From NCBI GenBank assembly GCA_905160935.1, contig CAJHZI010000696.1:452501-516500 (forward strand): a stretch of DNA of 64,000 nt. The letters are read 5' to 3'. Under the pieces are notes generated by a model. The model saw nothing but the letters and a program-made list of their open reading frames with translations. It was not told the origin of the DNA and did no database searches. Made by a program: the position numbers and the translations under genes. The DNA comes from Enchytraeus crypticus. Lineage: Eukaryota > Annelida > Clitellata > Enchytraeida > Enchytraeidae. Of this stretch, positions 10,991 through 21,025 are shown in pieces (position 1 is the stretch's first letter; each line of letters opens with the position of its first letter).

Positions 10991-11100
10991 CACAACTACT
11001 ACTGCTACTGCTACTGCTACTGCTACTGCCACTGCTACTCCTACCACTACCACTATCACTTCCACTACCACTACTACCACTACTACTAATACTTCTCAAT
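10983..11100. repeat. (ACT/GCT)n trinucleotide repeat
   Basis: Interrupted runs of CTACTG, CTACTA and CCACTA trinucleotides follow the A/T-rich end of repeat E. Confidence 0.85.
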
Positions 11101-11388
11101 TGAAGCTATGACGTCATCATTTTTTAGTAATTTAAACAATGAAAATAGTGTTCTTTTTGCTTTGCAATTGCGATTTATAATAGCTTTTAGTCTCAGATTA
11201 ATTATTTTTCAAGTCAATAAAATCTTTTCTTCAAATAATTACTTTTAATATTTAATTTCTTTCTCTGCGACAGCTTTCGACAATTTTCTTTAGTTAGTTG
11301 TCGGTATTTTCAAGAAAACGTTCTTCAGTGTCTTACTATATTATATAATATGATTATCTTAATTATTCAATATTAATATTATCCTAAA

Positions 11389-11675
11389 TGAAGAAGTCCT
11401 GGAGAGAGTTGGCACAGATAGACAGTTGATAAATGTATTAAGAAATAGGAAGAAGAGTTGAATAGGACACATTCTAAGGGGGGAAGGTCTATTAAAAGAG
11501 GTCATGGAAGGTAGAATGGAAGGAAAAAGAGATTAGGGCAGGCCGAGACTAGGTATGTTAAATGATTTAAAGACCCATTCATATATGGAAATGAAGAGGA
11601 AGGCCGAAGACAGAGAAGAATGGAGGCGTTATGTATCATGGACCTGCCAGTAGGCAGTGCACTAAGAGAGATATA
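11389..11675 (+). pseudogene. LINE ORF2 C-terminal fragment ending in a (GA/TA) tract
   Basis: The frame reads GHILRGEGLLKEVMEG, then GRPRLGML, DDLKTHSY-like and EDREEWRRYV residues and a stop next to CCTGCCAGTAGGCAGTGCAC. It matches the zinc-finger-less C-terminus of RTs from an arthropod/mollusc-type LINE (GRPR and WRR motifs). The same sequence recurs at 43334-43605, 50840-50995 (minus) and 51100-51268. It ends in TAAGAGAGA and passes directly into microsatellite DNA. Confidence 0.65.
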
Positions 11676-11732
11676 ATGTATATATATATGATATATATAT
11701 ATATATATATATTGAGAGATATAATGTATATA

Positions 11733-11782
<50 letters not shown>

Positions 11783-11895
11783 AGAGATATAATGTATATA
11801 TATATATATATAATACATATTATATATATATATATATATATATACCGTATATGTATATATATATATTGAGAGATATAATGTATATATATAGGCTA
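11676..11895. repeat. (TA)n with TTGAGAGATATAATG spacer repeats
   Basis: Four TA blocks are separated by nearly identical GAGAGATATAATGTATATA spacers, giving a higher-order array whose seed is the GAGAGATATAATG immediately after the LINE tail. Confidence 0.9.
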
Positions 11896-11924
11896 TACAT
11901 TATATCTCACTTAGTGCAGTGGCG

Positions 11925-12010
11925 AAGTGGCTGGAGCCAGTGGCGAAGTCGGTAAGATACTCGACCGCGGATCAGATGATTAAATAGTAGGTGTTCGTGT
12001 TTCACTAATT
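11925..12010 (+). mobile_element. SINE-A head (A-box region)
   Basis: AGTGGCGAAGTCGGTAAGAT-like sequence, then ACTCGACCGCGGATCAG, is the tRNA-like 5' part of SINE-A and contains the box-A-like segment. The matching 3' core (TTCGCTTTCAAGTTAGGAAA, then CTAACG and GCTTTAG) appears at about 12243-12295, separated by microsatellite. Confidence 0.6.
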
Positions 12011-12049
12011 TGATTAGATTTTAAAAAAAGAAAGTTGACACAGTTTTCC

Positions 12050-12110
12050 TGGATATCAGAATTCTTTCGACGCTATCCATTGTAAATTATTGCTACTAAA
12101 CCAGATTCTG
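12050..12110 (+). pseudogene. LINE RT motif-A fragment
   Basis: One frame reads SFDAIHCKLLLLNQ, a decayed version of the KAFDTIHHKLLL motif A of LINE reverse transcriptases. Confidence 0.4.
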
Positions 12111-12174
12111 ATTATTTAACGATGTATTTATATATGTATAATGTAGGCCTATGCATATGTGTTTATGTGCATAT

Positions 12175-12199
12175 GTATATACGTATATATATATATATG

Positions 12200-12245
<46 letters not shown>

Positions 12246-12327
12246 TTCGCTTTCAAGTTAGGAAACTAACGTTTACATTAGCTTTAGCTTTAGTTTTTTT
12301 GTATATAAATATATATTTATGTGTGTA

Positions 12328-12371
<44 letters not shown>

Positions 12372-12440
12372 ATAATGTATTTATACCATATATGTATGTA
12401 TATATTATATATATATATATATTAATGTATATATATATAT
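12175..12440. repeat. (TA)n arrays flanking a SINE-A tail
   Basis: TA-rich arrays at about 12180-12242 and 12325-12443 sandwich about 55 bases of SINE-A tail. Confidence 0.85.
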
Positions 12441-12443
12441 ATA

Positions 12444-12635
12444 CAGGGTGAGTAAAAAAAGATTACACCTGCAAAAAGTTTGAATATCTCAGGCTATTGT
12501 TAATATTTTCCAATAAAACTTTTACCAATTACTAAAGGACTAATTTCTGATAGGGTGGCCAATTTTCATCCATTTTGGTACCAACATTGGCCAGTTATGC
12601 AAGTTGCAGCAGAGCAACCCCCCATTTTTTATGTA
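12444..12635 (+). repeat. Mariner left terminal inverted repeat
   Basis: About 190 bp. By eye it matches the reverse complement of 13195-13347 plus 24787-24831 with scattered mismatches, including the shared GCTATTGTTAATATTTTCCA and GCAGAGCAACCCCCCATTTT blocks. Confidence 0.85.
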
Positions 12636-12663
12636 CTGTAAATATAAATTTTATTTTATTTTA

Positions 12664-13165
12664 TTATTACTTTGGCCCTGAAAAGGGCTGTTGTAGTGGT
12701 TCAGAAAGAACAAGTTATATTGGCTAGCATTGCTAACTATTCGATATGCTTTCCTCCTGCTGCTACGCAGGACTGCAGTCGCTTTCGGAACGCTAGGACA
12801 GCCTTGTTGATTCCAGCTTGGGGCACTCTCTCCCAGATTGATTGTAGCACTTCCTGCAGTTCTGTCTTGTATTTAGGCTTCGGCTGGTGTTTCTGTTAGA
12901 GATGCAGCATGGTTCTCCAGACATAGTAATCCAGAGGATTTAGATCGGGAGAGTTTGGAGGCTATTCATTCTTCTTAATGAAATCCGGGTTTCTCTCGCT
13001 GATCCATTCCGGTGCATGACAAGATGCATGAGCCGGAGTATCATTCTGCTGAAAGATGAAATCAATTGGTAGAAGAGCATAGCAATCATCAAACAGCTCC
13101 GGAAGCAAAGTATAGACGTAATACTGAGAGTTCACCTTTACCTTCTCGTCAATGAAGTGCAATAT
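12664..13165 (-). pseudogene. Mariner-family transposase, C-terminal half, inactive
   Basis: Read on the minus strand: KVNSQYYVYTLLPELFDD, then DFIFQQNDTPAHAS, then PPNSPDLNPLDYYVWR and finally IWERVPQAGINKAV before a stop near 12664. This is the second and third catalytic region of an IS630/Tc1/mariner DDD transposase. The second catalytic Asp (normally QQD) reads Asn and a TAG replaces the Trp usually before PPNSPD (near 12968). The N-terminal half is deleted. Confidence 0.8.
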
Positions 13166-13347
13166 GCCCTTACCGTTGTAGCAAACGCTATTTTTAGGTA
13201 AAAATGGGGGGTTGCTCTGCTGAAACTTTCATATCTGGCCAATCTATGTATCAAAAGAGATGAAAATTGGTCACTCCATTAGAAATTAGTCCCTTAGTAA
13301 TTGGTAAAAGTTTTATTGGAAAATATTAACAATAGCGTACGATATTC

Positions 13348-14189
13348 TAACGGTAATGGAATTGAATATCTGAAATCGACGCGAAGGCCTTAAACGTTAC
13401 ACGATTAAGTGCTGGGTTGTCCCTGCTAAGGCGGGAAGCTAGGGCTGTTAGGTTACTTCTATACTTTAAGAACTCGAGACCTTAATAACATTTCATATTA
13501 TATTACAACATTCACACACACATGCATACATGACACTGTCTCTAAATCATTAATGGCTTGTTACAGTACCGTTCATTTAGTAAAATGTAACTTCTAAAAG
13601 TTAATACTTAGAAATATAGCTAGACCACATTACCCAGATAGAAGCTGCCGTGCACGGAAGACAACCCTATAGAAAAGACTAAGTAAAACTCAGTTGCCAT
13701 CTACAGACATGACTACACTTCTATCTCAGAAACTAACTAAGAACTGAGCATACTAGAGATAGAGCGCATACTAGAGATCTAGAATAAGAAGGAAAGACTA
13801 GAGAGAGAGAGAGAGAGAGACAGAGAGAGAGAGAGTGTGTGTGTACTGGAGATTGAGAGAGGGCGTATTAGAGAAGAGTGGGCACAAGACTAGAGATACA
13901 TAGAGAACTGCAACAAGTAGGAAACCCGTTTATATAGTATCCTACAAGAAGAAGAGCGACGCATGCGCACTGAACAGTATCTGAATCCATGAACAACTAT
14001 ATGCCAATGACGCATATAATTGATGTTCCAGTGAAGAAAGATATAAGGTTTAAGTGTCATTAATTAACTGTAGAATAGGAAAGGTAAATAAGATTGGATT
14101 AAACTAGTCAAAGGATACCAAGATATAGGACAGGAAAATAACCATTAATAGTAGTGAATGAAAGACAAGGATGCTCTCATTCCACTATA
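13348..14189 (-). repeat. LTR (3' LTR of the minus-strand element)
   Basis: 842 bp, nearly identical to 24006-24786 apart from an extra segment of about 60 bp near 13510-13575 (CA-repeat and TGACACTGTCTC region), GA-tract length and about 2% substitutions by eye. Read in element orientation it begins TATAGTGGAATG and ends CCATTACCGTTA, so the canonical TG...CA ends are not obvious. Confidence 0.9.
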
Positions 14190-17100
14190 CTACACACCCT
14201 TAACTTTCGAAAATTTTGAGAAGCAAAATTTTTGAGTGAAAACTTACTAATCCGTCATACGAACAAGCCAACACAGAACTAACAACAAGCAAACAAGCAA
14301 CGCCAGCTTTCAAACACAGAAAGTTCAACACGCGAACAGTTCTTCAGAAGACGGACGATGACGATGATCAGACTGAACCAGGACGAAGAAAAACGCTGTC
14401 CTGAGATCCCACAGAACGCCTGAAACTTGACCACTCGTCACGTCCCAGCTCATGCAATACAATCAAATATTATACGTTTAGCTCCTGTTTATAACACCTT
14501 ATCGATACATCGTCAGTACGCGGTGTATCGAAGAAAATGATATATAATATCGTAAGTGATCCTTTCACGCAAAATAATACATTCTGTCGACTGAAGACTT
14601 ACAGCGCGTCGTAAGAAATTTCAAGTCTCTTCTCATAACGTTAATTCAACAAAGCGAATTTGTGAATTGAACCATTACGATACATCATAATACAATACTT
14701 GCGAAACGTAATCAAACCTTAACTAAGCATTATCAGCATAGTCTCCAGCCAAAAAACAATGGTCGAGTGAACAAATGAAAATTCTCAAATATTATGACCA
14801 TGAAAATTATAGATCATAGAGTAAACTTAATCTCATCTACCGTATCATAATAGATTTCAACTCAGTAGATTTATGTGCCTCATTTATATGTCTACGCATA
14901 CTTAACGTACATAACATACTTGATAACTGTGCCAGTTATACAAAAATATAACGAACTCATCGTCATTAGCTGCTCGTAATCATGTAATAGTGTGCTCATA
15001 GCATCAATAATATGCAACGTATAACGCTCAATATACAACTTTATGAATAACATTTCGCAGTTGACCCCTGCTGACTTATCATATACAAATTCACACAATA
15101 GAACGAAAAACGGTCGAGTCAACAACTCAAAATAATGACTCTTAGAACTCAAGTAGTTTTCACTTGCTCTAATACCTTGTGTTTTTGGGGAAGATTTTTG
15201 CATGATAATGTACACACATCAAAGCAGCAAAATGAAATCTCACGACTTTTTGATTCAAGTCACATGATGTTTCCCATCTTTTAGCAAATTATAAACAAAA
15301 GCATGAAACACGACTGATTCTAAATCCATTAGTCGACAGGGATCTAGACATACAAATATGACATGAAATCTCAAACTAGAGTGTTCTTTTTCATAGAATC
15401 ACTTGCTTAAATCGCCTCAGAAATCATCAATGAATAGACGAAATATCGTTGCTGGAAATTAAATCTCATTGAAGATGTGAAAAATCTAAATAAAATTGTG
15501 CCAAGAATATAACTAATCAACTTTTCACAACATAACTTCAAAATTCTTGTTCACTTTTGGCCTCGTCATCTCCAGTACAATTAAATTTTTAATACTGAAA
15601 CAAACGCACCGTTATAACTTCCAAGCTCCGGAAAGAAAGAAACGTCAGAAACTGACTCCACAAGATCTTCCATCTCCCTCAACTCCTCCAGAGATCTACA
15701 CGTCTCGGACAACTGAACTGCACAGTTTGGTTGGAACCTAACCTAATCAATCAAACAATATCAATTACATTGATTTGTTAATAATGAGTTAATTTCCTAG
15801 TTAATTTTCTACTCCTCTACTATCTCTGTAGCATATTCTCATCTATATAATATATTCTCTGTAATAAATTCTCCTCATCTCATTTACTTAATGTATTCTC
15901 TGTAATTTATTCTCCTCATCTCATCTCCATACAACTCTGCGTATTTATCTATAATTAATCACTGAATTAGTCTCACCTTTGAACTAATTATTCGCTCACT
16001 TGGCTTATAATTCAATAGCTTACGTAATCATTAGTTTCAATTGCTTCCTCATTAAATTCGCTATTTAACGTTCGTTTCCTCGATTCACTGAGTTCTCAAT
16101 AACTCGCGAGCTAATATAATCTAAGCTCTCACGAACACCGTTAATCTTAGTACTTTGTCTAGTACACTTAAATCTCAAGTAGTTTTCCGTTAGTATAGCG
16201 TATACATGTACATCACTGTATACTCGTTCACTAATAAATCTACTAACTGTGCTTCGTATTTACTAACGACCGAATTCCGTAAATTCTGATTTCAAAGAAT
16301 CAATTTAATACCTCTCACTTGCCTTAGCTCATCTCGCAAGAGTTTACGTCTTGAATTCCGCTCATACAGAATATTGCTCTTATAGCAAATATATTTAATA
16401 TAGTCTCGCTAGTTTTAATTTAACTACTTGCTTTTATTAGCCTATATACTCTCAACTCAATAGGTTGTAAATTTGTATTTACTCACACATAGCCTATTGG
16501 TTAACGCGTTTGACTCATAGTCAATAGGTCCTGAGTTCAAATCCCCGCTCAGTCTGTAAATATAATCTCGTTTAAATTTTCACCCTTCACCGCTCGCGCT
16601 TATTCATATAACTGAAGTCAACAATCCTGACTTAAATCTGCATTAATACTATGCGATAAATTTAATCTCTGATCTAAAATACTTGAAGTCGTCCATATGA
16701 CTTAAATTCATAAGTCTTAAGTCGTCCATATGCATAACTCTATGCTTTACACGCTAATTTTAAATACATTTATTTCTCGTCTCGTAATCTAGCTTTCACA
16801 TCGCTTAATCATTACTAGTTTAATCACCAGTAAATATAATCTTAATCGATCAGATTCATCTAATTAATTATAATCCAGCTCCATAGTACTCGCTCTTTAC
16901 TATATCAGTTTCATTCACTCTATATTCTGCCCTTTAATTTCATATACGATTTATCTTCACCCTACAAAAAGGTATTTAATTCCTTTATCAATCTTGCTAG
17001 ATTATATTCAAATCACGCTTCTAGTACATTCTTATCTCTAGTACTATCATTTACTCACTGCACTTACTGTACTTAAAACATTACGCTTCTAATCGCGTTT

Positions 17101-17605
17101 ATTTTTTTATCTCTTTTGCTAGAAAATTTTTCTGACAAATTACATTAACTCAAATCTCAATTCTGTTTGCTAACTGCTTCTACTACTATCGCAGTATACT
17201 CTATTAATCGCTAATCTCATTACTGATCACTGTATAGTCACTAATCACTTTATTAATTACTTAGTACTTGAAAACAAAATTTAAATTAATCAATCAATGA
17301 GAGATTTTTCTCTTATTTTAATACTCACCTTTATAGATTCTTTATACTTACGCAAAAACTCCAACTTCGTTGCTTGCGTATCTACAAAATACTAACACAT
17401 ATTACATTAGTATTTGTTCAATTAAATTGTCATCACGACATCTATTTCAAAATTATGCATATTTCATTGTGTAAGACCAGTCACAATGGTATATCGTTTA
17501 ATACTATCGTAATACTGTCTATGAATATACACTCTTACGTACTTTAGCTAACTCACAGTTACATTGCGCTACTCGCTGTACTTCTCACAGTACGTAACTA
17601 ATTCG
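14190..17605 (-). other. Long non-coding tail of the LTR element (no integrase or env recognised)
   Basis: Between RNase H and the 3' LTR lie about 3.4 kb of AT-rich DNA with stops in every frame. I searched by eye for HHCC, DDE and chromodomain patterns and for a hydrophobic env-like frame and found none. The last bases before the LTR on the minus strand (AAGTTAAGGGTGTGTAG) could be a weak polypurine tract. A tRNA-Met-like sequence sits at 16490-16550. Confidence 0.55.
16483..16557 (+). tRNA. tRNA-Met(CAT)-like sequence, probably a pseudo-tRNA
   Basis: A box-A-like TAGCCTATTGGTTAACGCG leads into an anticodon arm whose loop CTCATAG has T33 and anticodon CAT (16516-16518). It is followed by AGGTC and a box-B-like AGTTCAAATCC (16534-16544). 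Order and spacing fit an elongator tRNA-Met. The acceptor stem does not pair and the T stem has only about three of five pairs, so it is unlikely to be functional. It lies antisense inside the LTR element. Confidence 0.5.
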
Positions 17606-17608
17606 CTA

Positions 17609-18530
17609 TCACAACGATTTTCCCCTTTTAGCGCTTCTATTTCTATCCTTCTTACCGTAACCTCCGACGAAGATATCTATTCCTATCTGTTCTGCTATTT
17701 CCACTAACTTATGCACTAGGTTAACTTGCTCTTCACTTGCTCTCTTTATCATTATTTGTATTTCATTGTTCTCTACCCATGATGCCTCTATCATATCTCT
17801 CAATATCCATTTATTTGCTAACTCCTCAATATCTGATATTGTTTTAATCTGTGACATTTCCTTTTCTGTGCTCAGCTCAGTTTCGCCTACCTCGTCAATC
17901 TCCAGTAGCCTATCTGTTTGGCATAATCCTAGAAACGCAAAGAAGATATCGTCTCCGATAATATCCAGCTCTTGCTCAGTTATCGGCTCGTCATCAGCAT
18001 ATACCTGACGCGACAAGCAATCTGCCAGAATGTTGTCCTTACCGCGGATATGCCGAAAATGGACACGATCGCTGTTCGTAATCTCACCGAGGTATATGGC
18101 CCGTCGCTGCAATCTCAGAGTTCGCTTTTCCGACAGTGTGGTTAGGTATCTTGCTGACTGTGAATCCGTCTCGATTATGAGTGGTTTGCCAACAATCAGA
18201 TACCTATATTTTTCTAAGGCAATTATTATGGCTAGAATTTCTAATTCATTTGCATACCACCGCGTTTCCGCTCCCTGTAACTTTCGGCCGAAACATGCAA
18301 TTAACTGTCTGGACTTACCATCCTCCGACATCTGAAAAATGCATCCCGCAGCTGCTAGCCTAGACGCATCAGTCGTTATTATAAATGGCCTAGTTCCGCT
18401 TTCAGCAGGGTATGTCAACAATGCCATATCGATTAGGCTCTTTTTGATACTCTCAAACGCTTCCGTGTGCTTTTGTTCCCATCTAAAAACACTCTTAGGA
18501 CCAGTCAATTCCTGCAACACCGCTGCAATT
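17609..18530 (-). pseudogene. LTR element pol: RNase H region
   Basis: A 303-codon open frame follows the RT after a frameshift near 18510-18530. The connection domain starts with FRWEQKHTEAFESIKKSL. RNase H motifs follow: ITTDASRLAAAGCIF, WYANELEILAIIIAL, IIETDSQSARYL and IRGKDNILADCLSR. This is the gypsy-type RNase H fold with the expected D-E-D residues. After DCLSR the protein continues about 110 residues (acidic, then Lys/Arg-rich to GKKDRNRSAKRGKSL) with no zinc finger or integrase, and stops at 17609. Confidence 0.85.
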
Positions 18531-19345
18531 GGGCATACCCCACGACATAGTTTCCGTAGAATGCAAAGAAACCTAAGACTGACATAAATTCTTTCTTAGT
18601 CTTTGGTATATTTAAATTTCTCAAGACCTCGACCTTTTTCCAACTGGGCTTCATTCCGTCCTTGGAGAACTCGTGCCCTAAGAAAAATACTTCCGAACAC
18701 AATAGTCTAGTCTTTTCTGGAGAAAAATGCAGACTAACCTCCCTCAATCTGTGAAATAGACGCTCCATGACCTGCAAATGCTTCTCTAAGTCCGGCGTAT
18801 GCAGAAGAACGTTATCAACAAAATAGACTACGTGCTCACTCAATATTGAATCTACTTCAATGGTCTGATTTATCGCTTGGCACATGAACGCTAGGGACAC
18901 CTTCAATCCAAATGGTAGTCTCTTATGGACATAAGAAGTTCCTGCTACAGTAAACCCTAACAAATGTCTGTTCTCTTCACATACCTCGAGCTACGAGAAG
19001 CCAGACCTCATGTCCCAGACACTAAACCACCTCGATTTGGTCTTGGCTACCTTTTGAACTGCTTCTTGCAATGTACCGGGCGCAAAAACCTCATCTTCTA
19101 ATAATGCGTTGATCGGCCTCATGTCGTAGACCAACAGCTTTTGACCATTGGCCTTTTTAACTAGAAAAGCGGTCGATGTAAAGTCACTTCTACTTTGTTC
19201 GATTAAACCATGTTCTACCATTTCTCTAGCCTGTCTATCCATTTCAGCCCTTTCTTCATTGCTTTGTATGAAGACTCTTGCCCGCACTGGCTTAACGTTT
19301 GGAATCTTAAGTTTTAATTTGGCCTTAAATCCTCTAAACGGAGTT
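18505..19345 (-). pseudogene. LTR element pol: reverse transcriptase
   Basis: Pre-RT sequence (FRGFKAKLKLKIPNVKPVRA) leads to STAFLVKKANGQKLLVYDMR and RWFSVWDMRSGFS. A TAG (18991-18993) then interrupts, followed by VHKRLPFGLKVSLAFMCQAI, the catalytic-box region VVYFVDNVLLHTPDLEKHL and FLGHEFSKDGMKPSWKK. This is Ty3/gypsy RT order. The catalytic box reads VDN rather than (Y/F)VDD or LDD, so the second Asp appears lost. Frame breaks lie near 19350 and 18510. Confidence 0.85.
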
Positions 19346-19646
19346 AAATCCGCGTTGCTTCTAGCGTAAACGTCCGCGTACTTTCCTGCAGTAACTTACA
19401 TCGCTCAGCAAACTCCCTTGGAACATCCTGACTTTCTATTCGTAAGCCTAGTTCATCAAACAATCTCTTTTCTACTGGCTTAGCCTGTGAAACCATGCTA
19501 CTCATTACCTTATGCTTTGAAATGGTTGGATTAGAAGTAGATGCTAAACATCTACTTTCACACATGATTGTCCTATTTGATCTAAGCTCGCACACCTTAC
19601 TAAAGTATTTACACGGTATTATTCCATTTGCATTACCCTGGGACAA
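19344..19646 (-). pseudogene. Tpt1 C-terminus and Tpt1-RT linker
   Basis: This frame starts with the last strands of Tpt1 (LSQGNANGIIPCKYFSKV), then a linker of about 60 residues of low complexity. Next comes LFDELGLRIESQDVPREFAE and CKLLQE, which looks like the gypsy segment just before RT. A frameshift near 19350 separates it from YARSNADLTPFRGF of the RT. This continuity argues that Tpt1 and RT belonged to one polyprotein. Confidence 0.7.
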
Positions 19647-20175
19647 TATGACGTCATTTTCCGATCTAAAAAAACCTCATTCCATCCTTCATAGCTTTTT
19701 CTATGTTAATGTGAATCATTAAATCACAATCTTTTCTCCTTCCGGAAAGAACTTCTTTTCTACCTGTCTCTTTAGGCGCCAAATGTATATGTAATCTTCG
19801 CATCTTACTTAAACCATGATTTTGAATACTTGGCCAAAACTTCTTATAAGTACCGTGGATCACTACAGGTACTTGTCTTGGGTCTTTTATTTCTTCAAGA
19901 TCTATCTGGATATCTTTCATAGTATGACCTTGATTCGCTCTCACCGTTAACAGTCCATTATGATCAGTTATGAGTTTAAACCTCCTTTTAACGTCATTAA
20001 CCCATCTTACATCGTTTTCATTATACATTCCATGAAAATCATTATAGTGAAGTAGCACATGCACAAACATGTACCCGTCTCCCCTAATATTTAATCTGTT
20101 TTCTATTGCTGAATGTCTCAGTATCTCGCACATTTTCTTTCCTAGATAGTTCAAATCCCTATGCTTCTGCCATTG
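19560..20175 (-). pseudogene. RNA 2'-phosphotransferase (Tpt1/KptA/TRPT1-like) domain embedded in pol
   Basis: Tpt1 transfers the splice-junction 2'-phosphate of tRNA to NAD, and some family members ADP-ribosylate RNA ends. Read on the minus strand, numbering from the TTG at 20154: KKMCEILRHSAIE (R13, H14), NIRGDGYMFV, LLTVRANQGHT (R72), DPRQVPVVIHGTYKKFW, MRRLHIHLAPKE, VLSGRRKDCDLMIHINIEKA (R139/R140), MKDGMRFF. After a one-base slip in an A7 run (19668-19674) it continues RSENDVILSQGNANGIIP and CKYFSKV. That is the whole family core in order, with the Arg-His-Arg-Arg positions kept. No introns. The RT begins about 100 residues later, so the domain appears fused in pol. Confidence 0.88.
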
Positions 20176-20963
20176 TCAAGCTTAGGCCTGTACGTTAAAT
20201 TCTTATTTGCCCTAACTACCTGTTTACTATTATTATTTTTCACTCTCATGCTGCTTACTCGGTTACATGTCCTTAAGCTATGTCCACGCTCAGTGCTACT
20301 AGCTACTATCGCCTGATATGCTCTATTAGTATATGTGCTTCTTCTAGCTAGCATCTCTCGCTCATCAATTTATTAACTACTGGAATTACGCGTTAAATTA
20401 TAATCACCAGATGTCTCGCTATTTAACTTCTTAAAGCACTTCTCATTAACTGATTGATCATGAATTACTATCTCAGTTTTATTCACTAAATTGCTATTTA
20501 AATTTTCGAGTTCATTTACTTCGTACGACTTAATTGACTCGCTTGAATTATTCTTAGCCTCATTATCGCTTTCTATTGTCTGAGTGCTCGCATGACTACT
20601 GCACGCTCGACTGGTTACAACTCTATCAGTTTTAATCTCACGACTAATATCTGACTTGGTCGCCTCATTGACTAACATATCGCTATTCGAAATTTTAGTT
20701 CTATTCCTATGCACAGTCTCGATTGTCTGACTATCTATATCGATAGATTTGCCTAACTTATTATTTCGAAACGCTTCGCTTTGACTGTCTAAATTAAATT
20801 TGCAAACCGAACTAATCGATAAATTAGCATCAGTACAAACATTTTTATCAACACATTTCACCGATAATGTCTGACAAGAAGATGACATAGTTTTACATTT
20901 ACTATGCAACTTTTCATTTCTAACAACAGAATTATTTGAATCATTTCTTTCACGAAAATTCAC
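20151..20963 (-). pseudogene. Ser/Asn-rich linker between protease and Tpt1
   Basis: Two frames (20373-20963, 20151-20354) encode hydrophilic sequence rich in Ser, Asn, Lys and Glu, with a SSCQTLSVKCVDKNVCTD cysteine patch and repeated TQTIE-like phrases. No known domain. It appears to be a disordered spacer, and a small frame break near 20170 joins it to the Tpt1 start. Confidence 0.5.
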
Positions 20964-21025
20964 CCTAGATTTCTAGATCTGTTCATGCCTTGGTCTATAT
21001 AAATTGCTATGATATGCTCTCGCAT

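Noticed and set aside
12672-12899. 75-codon plus-strand frame
   Set aside because: Antisense of the mariner transposase C-terminus (IWERVPQAGINKAV on the minus strand).
14892-15215. 107-codon minus-strand frame as an env or integrase remnant
   Set aside because: No HHCC, DDE, signal peptide or membrane pattern could be seen; probably chance in the non-coding tail.
17766-18587. Several plus-strand frames of 60-100 codons
   Set aside because: Antisense of RNase H and RT of the LTR element.
19645-19660. TGACGTCA-like CRE inside the Tpt1 region
   Set aside because: It falls inside codons of the retroelement and has no companion motifs; likely chance.
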